A stretch of 64,000 nt of DNA from assembly GCA_027919835.1 (NCBI GenBank), contig JANVFP010000001.1, positions 744,001 through 808,000 on the forward strand, read 5' to 3'. The position numbers and the translations under genes are program-made. Shown piece after piece: positions 1-9,488 of this stretch. Numbering within the stretch: the first letter of the stretch is position 1; each line of letters opens with the position of its first letter. The notes under the pieces were generated by a model, which was given only the letters and a program-made list of their open reading frames with translations, did not search any database and was not told the origin of the DNA. Source of the DNA: Lentinula raphanica (lineage: Eukaryota > Basidiomycota > Agaricomycetes > Agaricales > Omphalotaceae).

Positions 1-176
1 ACCTGTTGTAATGTAGATATGGTGCAGAGCAAGCATGTCCCATCACTGGTTGTACAAATGAAAATATGTATGGCACAGAGATGATCAAATGATAAACTAC
101 TACTGATAATATGATAAGATAGAGATAGGAGATAAGATAAGTGATTAAGGTAGAGAATAGAGAGAAATCTGTGACA
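1..176 (-). repeat. 3' LTR, partial at window edge
   Basis: This segment is the outer 176 bases of the LTR and matches 7185-7360 base for base. It begins (minus strand) with TGTCACAG directly after the polypurine tract. The rest of the LTR and the far target-site duplication lie before the window. Confidence 0.95.
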
Positions 177-3100
177 TTACCCCCTCTTCTGATTCGAGCT
201 CCGTTGAGAATATGTCCAGTTCCACACTTTCAATTGAATGATCAATCTGTTTTTTATATTCTTGAATTTTCTCTGGTGCATTTTTGAGATTTGCAGCAGG
301 TTCCCAAGTATCATGATTTCGAGTAAAACCTTTCCATCTCACCAGATATTCCAATCTCTTTCTCTGAACTCGGTGTTGTAAAATTTTCTCCACTACCCAT
401 TCTTCCTCTCCATCAACTATTATAGTTTCAGGAGTAGGAGCCTTTTGTCCTGGAATGGTAGATTCTGTATAGGTGGCAAGCTTGCTAGCATGAAAAACAG
501 GATGTATTCCACGGTATTTTGGAGGTAGTTTCAGTTCAAAGGTCACATCTGATAGTTTTCTGATGATTTTAAATGGACCTTCAAATCTTGGCTGGAGAGC
601 TCGTTCTGTAGTTTGATAGTCTTTAAGATTCAATAGAACCTTGTCTCCAACTTTAAAAGGTATGTTTTGAACTCCTTTGTCATAATACCATTTCATTCTT
701 TCAGCTGCAAGCTTTAGAGCTGCTTTTGCTTGCTCTTGAGCTTCAAGTCTTTGTTGCATTATGTCATTAAAATCAATGGATCCCTGATTTTTAATGAGCA
801 TAGGACCTGCACGAGGATGTCGACCATATTCCAGGAAGAAGGGACTCTCCTTGGTACCTTCATGTGCTTGATTGCTGTATGCAAACTCTGCTGTGCTTAG
901 AAGATCGGCCCAGTCATTGAGATTATAGTCAACATAGCACCGAAGGTATTGTTCCAAAATCTGGTTAACACGTTCTGTTTGTCCATCAGTTTGTGGATGA
1001 TAGGCAGTTGACATAGTAGATTCAATTCCAAGTAGCCTGCACCATTCTTGGAAAACTTCAGCAGCAAACTGTGTTCCTCTATCAGATATTATTTGCAATG
1101 GGAGTCCATGCAGTGGATATATCCTGTCATAGAGTAACTTTGCTAAGTCTTTGGCTGTGAAATTATTTGTGATTGCAAAGAAGTGTGCACGCTTAGTCAA
1201 GCGATCTACCACAACACATATGGCATTGTGCTTTCCAGATGGTGGTAATTGAGTAATAAGGTCTATGGAAATAATTTCCCAAGGTCCATTTGGTACTCGA
1301 TTAGGTTGTAAGGGTCCAAAAGGCTGTTGTGAGCGATTTTTCATCCGCTGACAAGTATCACAGCCTGAGACATAATTTTTTACAAAGACTGACATCCCTG
1401 GCCACCAATAGTTTCGAGAAACGAGTTCATAGGTTTTCCATCTACCAGGATGTCCTGCTGATGGTAAATCATGATGCATTTGAACTATGCGTCTTCGTAG
1501 ATGATCATCTGTGCTCTTTGGAATATATATTTTACCACGGTAAAGTAGTAGACCATTTTCATAGTTCCACTCTTCTAGTGATTTCTTGAATTCACGTGGT
1601 CCTGATGACAGAAGTGATTTGTAATCCTTCGTAACTTCATCAGTTAGCAAGGCTTCTTTGACCTCCCTTAGGATTTGTTCATCATTGATAGGCGATTCAT
1701 GAGCAGCCTCAATAGCCTGAATGGCAAAAAATTCAGGTTTGAGTAAAATTTGATCTCGATTGTCGAGGTTTACCCCCTCCTCATGATCTGGCCTCCTGGA
1801 CAGAGGGTCTTCAGCCTGCATTGTTTTCCCTGGCTTATGCCGTAGAGAATAATCAAAGCGAGTAAGATACAGAGCCCATCTCGCTTGTCTTCGTGTTAGC
1901 TTCTGGGCAGACCGGAAATAAGTCAAATTCTGATGATCTGACCATATTTCAAATTTTTCTGGATGACCTTCCAAGTAATGTCGATATTCTTCCAATGCTC
2001 GTATAATTGCAAGTAATTCCTTGTCATATATCTCATAGTTACGTTCATGAACACTGAGTGACTTGGAATAGAAGGCAACTGGATGCCACAGATTGTCATC
2101 TGGGTCCAGTTGGTACAATACAGCTCCGACTGCAAAATCACTGGCATCTGTGCCTAGTCGGAAAGGATTAGTGTCATCTGGTATTCTTAAAATGGGAGCA
2201 GTTGTGAAAGCCTTTTTCAGCGCTTCAAATGCTTCCTGTGCTATGTCATCCCAGAGCCAAGGTTGATCCTTTTTAGTGAGATTGGTGAGTGGCCTTGCAA
2301 TCTTGGCAAAATCTTTAATAAATCTTCTGTAGAAATTTGCAAAGCCTAAGAATGCTTGAACATGTTTTACTTTTGTTGGTACAGGCCACTCAAGAACTCC
2401 AGCAAGCTTCTTTGGATCCATCTTCACATAACCCTTAGAAATAATCATTCCAAGGTAGTCTATACTGTCCTGCTCAAAAAAGCATTTTTCAGCTTTTGCA
2501 TAGAGATCATTGTCTCGAAGTCTTTGCAGCACTTCTCGAACAATCTCCCTGTGTTCTTCTTTGTCATTGCCAAATATAAGAATATCATCCAAGTACACCA
2601 TTACTTTTCCTTTACGTATCAAGTCTCCGAGAATATCATTCATCATTGCCTGAAAGGTAGCTGGTGCATTGGAGAATCCAAAATACATGACTGTTGCCTC
2701 AAATAAACCCCGCTTTGTAATGAATGCTGTTTTCCATTCATCCCCTTCACGAATTCGAACATTGTTGTATCCCCAGCGTAAGTCAATCTTTGTAAAGATT
2801 GAAGCCTGGCTGAGAGAGTCTATTAAGTCTGATATTCGAGGGATTGGATAGCGATTCTTAACAGTGATATCATTGAGAGCACGATAATCCATGACTGGCC
2901 GTAAGGAACCATCATGTTTCTTGACAAAGAAGAATGGAGCAGCAATAGGACTTTGAGATGGTCTAATATAGCCTTTCTTAAGTTCCTCATCAATCCATTC
3001 ATCTAAAGAATTCCTTTCTTTTAAAGACAGTGGATAGATTTTTGATGGTTTGGGAAGAGTAGACCCTTCCTCAAAATCAATTGGATGGTCGTATGGTTTA

Positions 3101-3834
3101 CGTTCTGGCATCCGCTCTGATCTTTTCTTTGAGAAGACGTCACCATAATCATATAACCATGGTGGTATAAGAGATTTCCACTTAGTGGTATCCTCGTCTT
3201 CCTCAACAAATTCTTCTTCTAGATGTTTTTCATCAAACATAGCAGCAATAGTTGCTGCTTGTTTTTGCTCATCTGGATTGTGCATGTCAATCCAGTTAAT
3301 GTAAGGATTATCCATGTCCTCTTCTCCTAAATTGTCCAGTGAAGATTCCCATGGTAAATCTGGTTCGAGGTGAAGCTCATCAGCTCCAGCTTCATCAACT
3401 CGTATTTTACGGGCTCTAGATGCACATGTCTCTGAACACCTGGTGAACGCCCATTCCCCTGAATGCCAATCTATTTCTGGATTGTGTTTGTAGAGATAAG
3501 AGTATCCAATCATCATGTCCTTGTCACCTAGCTGAGTGACATATAGATACTGTATGGTTTTATGTGAACCAATTTGGACATATGCTCGAACATACTCTTT
3601 TATCTCTCCTGCAACATTTGGCGTTCCATCTGCATTCAAAACTTGATATGGTTGTGCTATCTTATTTGTTACCAGGTGGTTTCTTTCAACATATCTTTTG
3701 TCGATGAAATTTGTTGTTGCTCCAGAGTCAACAAGAGCCTCGGCCTGCACTTTAAAACCGTATACCCAAAGTGTTACTGAAAGTCTAAAAGATGATTTCT
3801 TGTTACGAGCAATATTATTTAAACAAGCTTCCAT
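145..3834 (-). CDS. pol: Retrotransposon pol polyprotein (protease, RT, RNase H, integrase, chromodomain)
   Basis: One open frame of 1229 codons with all the expected parts in order. An aspartic protease motif (VDSGATTNF) lies near residue 36. Reverse transcriptase follows with the YLDDILIF active site near residue 415. RNase H has GTDASDFAVG and YDKELLAI. The integrase has a zinc-binding HHCC region ending CDTCQRM, and catalytic Asp/Asp/Glu contexts SIDLITQL, ISDRGTQF and HPQTDGQTERV. A C-terminal chromodomain (YLVRWKGF, DTWEP) is near residue 1170 and is known in chromoviruses to steer integration to modified chromatin. The frame is open upstream of the ATG back past the gag stop, in the -1 register relative to gag, so expression by -1 frameshifting is possible. 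No stop or frameshift was seen; the copy looks competent. Confidence 0.97.
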   Translation of the reverse strand: MEACLNNIARNKKSSFRLSVTLWVYGFKVQAEALVDSGATTNFIDKRYVERNHLVTNKIAQPYQVLNADGTPNVAGEIKEYVRAYVQIGSHKTIQYLYVTQLGDKDMMIGYSYLYKHNPEIDWHSGEWAFTRCSETCASRARKIRVDEAGADELHLEPDLPWESSLDNLGEEDMDNPYINWIDMHNPDEQKQAATIAAMFDEKHLEEEFVEEDEDTTKWKSLIPPWLYDYGDVFSKKRSERMPERKPYDHPIDFEEGSTLPKPSKIYPLSLKERNSLDEWIDEELKKGYIRPSQSPIAAPFFFVKKHDGSLRPVMDYRALNDITVKNRYPIPRISDLIDSLSQASIFTKIDLRWGYNNVRIREGDEWKTAFITKRGLFEATVMYFGFSNAPATFQAMMNDILGDLIRKGKVMVYLDDILIFGNDKEEHREIVREVLQRLRDNDLYAKAEKCFFEQDSIDYLGMIISKGYVKMDPKKLAGVLEWPVPTKVKHVQAFLGFANFYRRFIKDFAKIARPLTNLTKKDQPWLWDDIAQEAFEALKKAFTTAPILRIPDDTNPFRLGTDASDFAVGAVLYQLDPDDNLWHPVAFYSKSLSVHERNYEIYDKELLAIIRALEEYRHYLEGHPEKFEIWSDHQNLTYFRSAQKLTRRQARWALYLTRFDYSLRHKPGKTMQAEDPLSRRPDHEEGVNLDNRDQILLKPEFFAIQAIEAAHESPINDEQILREVKEALLTDEVTKDYKSLLSSGPREFKKSLEEWNYENGLLLYRGKIYIPKSTDDHLRRRIVQMHHDLPSAGHPGRWKTYELVSRNYWWPGMSVFVKNYVSGCDTCQRMKNRSQQPFGPLQPNRVPNGPWEIISIDLITQLPPSGKHNAICVVVDRLTKRAHFFAITNNFTAKDLAKLLYDRIYPLHGLPLQIISDRGTQFAAEVFQEWCRLLGIESTMSTAYHPQTDGQTERVNQILEQYLRCYVDYNLNDWADLLSTAEFAYSNQAHEGTKESPFFLEYGRHPRAGPMLIKNQGSIDFNDIMQQRLEAQEQAKAALKLAAERMKWYYDKGVQNIPFKVGDKVLLNLKDYQTTERALQPRFEGPFKIIRKLSDVTFELKLPPKYRGIHPVFHASKLATYTESTIPGQKAPTPETIIVDGEEEWVVEKILQHRVQRKRLEYLVRWKGFTRNHDTWEPAANLKNAPEKIQEYKKQIDHSIESVELDIFSTELESEEGVMSQISLYSLP

Positions 3835-3911
3835 AACTACTTTATCTGATTTTTTATCAGTGCTGATATTGGGTACACTATTTCCTGACTGTAGATCGCA
3901 GACATTATCCT

Positions 3912-5378
3912 CTACAGTCCCTCTGGAAAATCCGCCTTGTATTGTTGACTTCTAGCCCATCGCGATGGCTTAGAAGGTCCTGCCTGCACTTCACCGACAT
4001 GTGCAGTCGCTCCTTTTGCAGTGAGCTCAGGTAAACTAATATCAGGGGTGCTCGTGGAGTTGACATTGAGAGCATCAGCTGGGGGCGCTGGCTCTTGGCT
4101 GTCTATTTCATCAAATAATTCCATCAACCGCGCTTTGAATGATTTCTTATCACTCGGTGGTGGTTGTTTCCCTTTGTTTCCTTGACCAGATGCAGATGCA
4201 GATGATGAAGAGTTTTTATTGAAATTTGGCCTTTTGCCTTCATTTCCAGGCTTATCCCAGCAATCCACTGTATTGTGAGTCTTCGATTTTGCCTTTAAGC
4301 CCTTTCCGGCGCATATTTGGCAATATCGTTGTTTTTGCTCCTGGGAATTAACCTTTTCTGGGGCTTTGCCTTTACTCTTTTTTGCCGCATCTATCTCCAT
4401 TGCATCTGGTTCATGACTGCCATTGCCTTTAGCATTATTGCCTGTGCCAAATATTACACTTTTAGTCTTTTCTGGATGTAAGGCTTTATATGATAAAAGG
4501 AGAAGTTCCAGATAATCTTCCCATTTAGTAGGAGTCTTTCCGGAAATTTCCAACACAACAAGTGCATTACGCAACTCTTGTGAAATAACGTCACGAAGCT
4601 TGTCGATGTGAATACTATCTTGGTAGTCCACAATACGTGCAAGAGTGCGATATTGTTCAGCATATTTGATAAAGTCCTTACTAGCCAGTGACTTGTTTGT
4701 CCAAAGATGTGTGATTTCATTTTTAGCACCTTCTTTGTTATCACGGCGACCATAAATGGCATTGAGCTCATTGGCAAAGTTGTCCCAAGATCCCAGATCG
4801 TTTCCCAAACGTGTGTCATCAAAGTACTTTCTCATATAGTTTGTGGCAGGAGAACGCAACCTAGTAAGAGCAGTCACAATTCTTTGGTGATCTGTCACAA
4901 TGCCTAAAGATGAGCAGTACAATGCAACTTGATTCATCCAATCTTCTAAGGTCATCTTGTTGTCTGTTCCAGAGAAGGTTGGTGGGTCAGGTACTTTGGG
5001 ACCTCTGAATGGGCCAGCTCCAGCATCAGCAGGAAGCTTATCAAGCTGTGCCTTATAAGCTCGTAAAAGTTCTGCCTGAGTTTCGACAATCTGTCGAAGG
5101 CTACGAACTTCATTTGTTAAGTTCTCTTGATTGGTGAAGGCTGTAGTAAAAGCCTGATTCATCCAATCAGCAAGTCCATTGACATTTCTGTTGATATATC
5201 CAATGGAAATGTTGGTAGTAGCCTCGTGAGCATTGCGAAGGAGTCGTCCAATTTGATTTTTCTGTTCATCAGTTTGAAATCCAATTGCTGCCATATCAAT
5301 TCCTTGAGAGACAGCATCGGACCAAACTTGTCCATCATCGACTAATTCAACAACAGGGGTGAAAGGTGTGTAAGACAT
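3912..5378 (-). CDS. gag: Retrotransposon Gag protein
   Basis: A 488-residue protein directly upstream of pol. Residues about 130-290 (GPKVPDPPTFSGTDNK onward, then WMNQVALYC and ELRNALVVLE) match the capsid-like retrotransposon gag domain. A zinc knuckle follows near residue 350 (CQIC, then a His and Cys in THNTVDCW), in a basic, Ser-rich tail that would bind RNA. The stop at 3912 precedes the pol ATG at 3834, and pol is open in another frame across this gap. Gag would form the particle packaging the element RNA. Confidence 0.93.
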   Translation of the reverse strand: MSYTPFTPVVELVDDGQVWSDAVSQGIDMAAIGFQTDEQKNQIGRLLRNAHEATTNISIGYINRNVNGLADWMNQAFTTAFTNQENLTNEVRSLRQIVETQAELLRAYKAQLDKLPADAGAGPFRGPKVPDPPTFSGTDNKMTLEDWMNQVALYCSSLGIVTDHQRIVTALTRLRSPATNYMRKYFDDTRLGNDLGSWDNFANELNAIYGRRDNKEGAKNEITHLWTNKSLASKDFIKYAEQYRTLARIVDYQDSIHIDKLRDVISQELRNALVVLEISGKTPTKWEDYLELLLLSYKALHPEKTKSVIFGTGNNAKGNGSHEPDAMEIDAAKKSKGKAPEKVNSQEQKQRYCQICAGKGLKAKSKTHNTVDCWDKPGNEGKRPNFNKNSSSSASASGQGNKGKQPPPSDKKSFKARLMELFDEIDSQEPAPPADALNVNSTSTPDISLPELTAKGATAHVGEVQAGPSKPSRWARSQQYKADFPEGL

Positions 5379-5474
5379 TTTTCTAGTTGTAGAAGTCAGA
5401 TTATTTTTTCAGACATAATATTAAAAAATGAATATATGAAAAAACACAAATGTTTGCCAGATTACATAAGGCTA

Positions 5475-6353
5475 TCATGCTTTGGCTGCATCAGGAAGTA
5501 CAATATTCAGGTCTAATAGCTCCTTGCAAATTTCAGGAAGCCTAGTATACAGACTCTGAAAATTGACTTTCCCAATTTTGGTACATATCCCTTTTATCTC
5601 TCTCCAATTTTTGTTACTCAATTGGTGTCCCCTCTTATCTAGATCCTGATATAAATCCTCTAAATCATTATACCATCCCCAAAGAGAATTTCGATCCTGA
5701 TTGGAAATTCTAAAAGCCTGTCCATTATATTCCTTGTACTCTTCCGAGTTTAACTCCCTGAAAACTGGCTCGAGACGAATTTTGGTAGCCTGCAGAACAC
5801 CTTCAAACTCCTTGATACGCTTAAGGACAGCATCCTGTTTAGGATAAGTATCAAGAGGAGTGAGCTGAGAGGGTTCTTCAAGGCGCTGAGCAAGGGTCGG
5901 AATTCGTCGGAAGTGGAGATCAGAGGGAATAGGTGGAGGAGGAACATAGACAGGGTCAGGAAAGAATTTATGGGTTGGAGAGGTATCATAATCCTGAGAA
6001 GGCAGATCATGGAGCCTATTCATCAGGCGCTCTCGCTCGACGTATTTAAGATGACGTTTACGGAGCTTAGTGAGGTATTTCTTGTGAGAGATCGAGATTT
6101 GGAGGCGTTGAAGGAGAGTGAGTTTATGAGTACGCACAGGTGCGTAGACAGGGATTTTGGTATAGCAAGGACGTCCAACATGATCATACTTCTTCCGTTT
6201 GTCCTTGGGAATGGTGATTCGTTCCCAAAGACCTGTCGATTTATCCATGGCCATGACAGACACATGGTTACGACGATTGGAAGGAGTATATTTCATGGGA
6301 AAAGTGGGAATAATTTTGCAAGGCATTGTCTGGCAGAAATGGCATAAGTACAT
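5475..6353 (-). CDS. Extra ORF between 5' LTR and gag, function unknown
   Basis: An intact 292-codon ORF lies inside the retrotransposon, starting shortly after the likely primer-binding site and ending 96 bases before gag. It begins with a Cys pair (CHFCQTMPC), has a strongly basic middle (KKYLTKLRKRHLKYVERER), a Pro-rich linker (YVPPPPIPSD) and a charged, probably helical C-terminal half. I recognise no enzymatic motif. Its length without stops inside a young element argues for selection. Basic plus putative metal-binding residues suggest nucleic-acid binding, but that is inference. Standard gypsy elements lack an ORF here. Confidence 0.75.
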   Translation of the reverse strand: MYLCHFCQTMPCKIIPTFPMKYTPSNRRNHVSVMAMDKSTGLWERITIPKDKRKKYDHVGRPCYTKIPVYAPVRTHKLTLLQRLQISISHKKYLTKLRKRHLKYVERERLMNRLHDLPSQDYDTSPTHKFFPDPVYVPPPPIPSDLHFRRIPTLAQRLEEPSQLTPLDTYPKQDAVLKRIKEFEGVLQATKIRLEPVFRELNSEEYKEYNGQAFRISNQDRNSLWGWYNDLEDLYQDLDKRGHQLSNKNWREIKGICTKIGKVNFQSLYTRLPEICKELLDLNIVLPDAAKA

Positions 6354-6398
6354 TGTCCCTTTTCAGCAGACAAGTACAAAGAAACAAAGGGAACCAGA

Positions 6399-7360
6399 TG
6401 CAGTGTGCAAGTCTTGATGATCTTGATGTCAAATGGATGGGGGGATCTCTACATGTCCTCATGTAGCAAATGAGAGTGTGTTACACACTCCCTGGTTCTT
6501 GCCCAAGAGCTGGCTTGCCGTCTACTCCAGTTCAAAAAGAACCAGATCATGGCCTACCCAAAGGTACCAGTCTTGTTGTAATGAAATACAGCAAGTCCCC
6601 TTACGCCTAGGGTCCGGCAAATCAAGAACAACTGTCCCTTTCAGCAACAGTGTTCAAAGTCCAGAAGGACCAAACAAGGTGGTGATGCCCCCACAGCCAT
6701 GACAAGAAGTCAGACTGCACAACCTGCAAAAGGTCCCTGCCTGTTGCCCTTGACAGCAACAACAGGCAAGAAAGAAAAAGAAGTGTCTGTTGTCCTTGAC
6801 AGCAACAACAGACACACAAGAAGCAAGATTCAAGAAACTATCACAACTTAGAACTCACCTAGTTGTAGTTGCAAAGGTTGGGGATAGTGACAGAGTATGA
6901 GCACAAGTTGATCACAAGAGGATAAAAGATGTTCTTGAATCTGGGGGATCCCAGAGATACATGAGAGTATTTATACTACTCTAGAGTGGAGCTACTATCT
7001 AATGATATCATAGTCCATGTCATAGTTGGAGCTACATGAAGTCATTATGATTCATGGTGAAGTCATGCATGAAGTCATCTATGAAGTCATCCTGTGGAGA
7101 CTGTGGATGATTCATGGTGAAGTCATCTATGAAGTCATCTATGAAGTCATCCTGTGGATGCTTCACTTATTACATCATAAGACAACCTGTTGTAATGTAG
7201 ATATGGTGCAGAGCAAGCATGTCCCATCACTGGTTGTACAAATGAAAATATGTATGGCACAGAGATGATCAAATGATAAACTACTACTGATAATATGATA
7301 AGATAGAGATAGGAGATAAGATAAGTGATTAAGGTAGAGAATAGAGAGAAATCTGTGACA
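6399..7360 (-). repeat. 5' LTR (inner boundary tentative)
   Basis: The outer end, reading TGTCACAG on the minus strand at 7360, is fixed by the identical 3' LTR at 1-176. The inner end is inferred. At 6394-6400 the plus strand reads CCA-GA-TG, so on the minus strand the LTR would end in CA, followed by a 2-nt spacer and a TGGTTCCC primer-binding site. A TATAAATA box on the minus strand near 6970 would set transcription start near 6940. The U3 part carries imperfect tandem copies of a 'gaagtcatctat' motif at about 7026-7162, and a 29-bp direct repeat lies near 6739 and 6788. Confidence 0.65.
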
Positions 7361-8780
7361 CCCACAGTCTCTCAATACGGACATTGTGAACGGACCTGGA
7401 CAGAGATAAGTAAGAAACTTGATTGAAGATACAACATCGCACCTCCCCCAGATGTACGATCCTCGTCCTGGACCTCGCGCGTGTTCCATGTAAGCAGCGA
7501 CCCATATATTCTCCACACCATGATCTCCTCGTATTCGCGAAGGTACTCCATATCTCGCAGCAGCGGACAAGAACAGGGAGAGAACGGTCGAAGAGCGATT
7601 ATTGTTGTGTGCACGGAGGGCTGTGATCAAACGAGAATAACCATCAATGAATCCATGGATCACGATTCCCCATCGTATGAGCCCTGGTCCGGGAAACATT
7701 AGTGTGCAGTTTTATACCATGGTTCAGGCGCTTACGGTGGTGCCCGTCGTGATGCCAGAGCGAGTTGGGACCAGGAACCGTGTACCTACGACGGCGAATT
7801 CGAATACGTTCAAAGACGCGTTGCACGGGGTCAATCCTTGTCAGAGATTGTCGAATCCTTTCATACTGCACGACGTGTCCAAGCCGTCGCAGCATTCCGT
7901 CCAACATTCGTATGCCAGCCCCGGGATAATGTGAACGAAGAGATCGTACCATAATATCTAGATCATCGTTGGACATATTCGAAAGGTAGCTTGATGACGA
8001 TGAAGACTGGATCGAATTTGCTAAGTTTTGAACTTCTGAAGGTAGGTCTGCCGGTACAGATTGCTGTGGTTCGAGGTTATGATCAGCTTCCTGAGCATCG
8101 TCGTTTCTATCGATGCTATCTGCAAACGGCATAGACCCCGGGGACGCGATGCCGTGTTCAAGAAGTGCCCTCCTGACTGTCCTAGGATGTACATTCAGGA
8201 AATAGGCGATACCGCTGGTTGAGCGGCGTCCATAAGCCCAACGTAGGAAATTGGGATCAATGACTGCTCGAGGCCGCCCTGCAGAGCCACTTCGTTCCCA
8301 GGTGATGATGTCGGGGCGACCTTGATGACTCCTTTCCACCCGTTGATCGTATATTGTCCGAAGGTCCGTAATCATACTTTGTACATTTGTTCGAAGCATT
8401 TCCCATTCTGTTTGGTCACGAAATATTGCTGAATTCTGTTCGAACCAACTTTGAGTTAAGTACTTGCTGGGTTTTGTTTCACTCACCTGAGAAACGAGAT
8501 TAGCATATCCTTCGAGGTCTTCGCCTAGCAGCAGGATATGAAAGACATCGGTCGTGTCATCTTGGGATATTTGAGTCAGAACAGACTGGAAGTGATGGTA
8601 ATGTCTTCGAAACTCGTCCTGGAGTATGAGAGCATCGGGACCTGAAATATTCGCGTCTTGCAACGAACTAGGAGTGCTTGCCCGACAAAATATCGAATGG
8701 GAATGCGGATTCAGATAGGGAAGTACTAGTAAGGCCACAGATAGCAGTGAAGACGAGAGGAATGGGTGGTAGAACCTCAT
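7361..8780 (-). pseudogene. Integrase-core (DDE) protein gene, cut by the gypsy insertion
   Basis: The minus-strand frame from 8780 has a helix-turn-helix stretch (GRPRAVIDPNFLRW then RTVRRALLEHGI) before the integrase core. Two introns join cleanly: one after WHHDGHH near 7720, giving DGHHRLIRWGIVIHG, and one near 7390-7446, giving IWGRSVHNVRIERLW. The core thus holds the first Asp in WHHDGHH, the second in RGDHGVEN and the Glu in RIERLW. The LTR begins right after that exon's RIERLWV, so the C-terminus is displaced beyond the window. The family is widespread in Agaricomycetes and transposon-derived. The Met at 8780 followed by a hydrophobic stretch may not be the true start. Confidence 0.82.
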
Positions 8781-9488
8781 GATCGTGGTTCAAGTTCAAC
8801 CTCAGTCAACCTCAGGGTCGAATCTATGATAATAACGTGATCGTGGTGTCACCGTGTCGGGATGCGGAGGAGTCGTTGTTTTTCTGAGGATATTCAATGA
8901 GTTATCTGGACTGATTTCTTTCTAGCAATACCTTATCTTGCCGAATCATATCAAACTCTATCCACCATACATTTCGACCTCATCCCTGTCATTTCTTCCC
9001 TAATCCTGACCACACATTCTTCAACTATGAGGTTCGTTTCGACACTCCCGTCCTCAACGTTATCACCGATGCATTTGTCCATAGAAGTACAAGACCTGAC
9101 ACCTGTTCTGCCACAGAAGGTCATTTTCTACTTATTTCTCCTCTTCAGCGCTGACCGCAATGAGACCGGATGTATATTGATATATCATATCATGATGAGC
9201 ACAGAAATTGCTCAATCTCCTGAAGGTAGCTGAAAATGTTTGCTCAGTACATATTGTCATGTATACAAAAGGCACTAACCTTTCATTTTTGTTCGAAATT
9301 GCCTTGCAGTCGAGGGATGGGTGATTCTCAATCTACTACTTCACACTTTACATTTCTTGTGTGTTCAATAATGATAATCTACTTCTACATATGTAGTACA
9401 TCAAGTATTATAAGAATTCGTATCAATAAGTAACCAGTAATATCCGATGCATAAGTCCCAAGAATAAAGTGGAAGGTAGTCTCTATGA
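8781..9488. other. Intergenic, nothing recognised
   Basis: AT-rich spacer between the interrupted integrase gene and the SPT5-like gene. A short plus-strand ORF at 9027-9233 starts with a hydrophobic stretch, but it has no recognisable motif and is not called. Confidence 0.5.

Larger units (their letters stand above)
1..7360 (-). mobile_element. Ty3/gypsy chromovirus LTR retrotransposon (3' LTR cut by window edge)
   Basis: The element reads on the minus strand: 5' LTR (ending at 7360), an extra ORF, gag, pol, then the 3' LTR, of which only 1-176 is inside the window. Bases 1-176 and 7185-7360 are identical by eye, which points to a recent insertion. A purine-rich tract (complement of 177-190, ending AGAAGAGGGGGTAA) lies directly against the 3' LTR and serves as polypurine tract. 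The element order (protease, RT, RNase H, integrase, chromodomain) is that of chromoviruses. It interrupts an integrase-core gene whose 5' part continues at 7361. The target-site duplication cannot be checked because the left flank is outside the window. Confidence 0.95.

Noticed and set aside
9027..9233. Small secreted protein (MRFVSTLPSS...)
   Set aside because: Weak leader, no Cys pattern, no splice support; likely chance.
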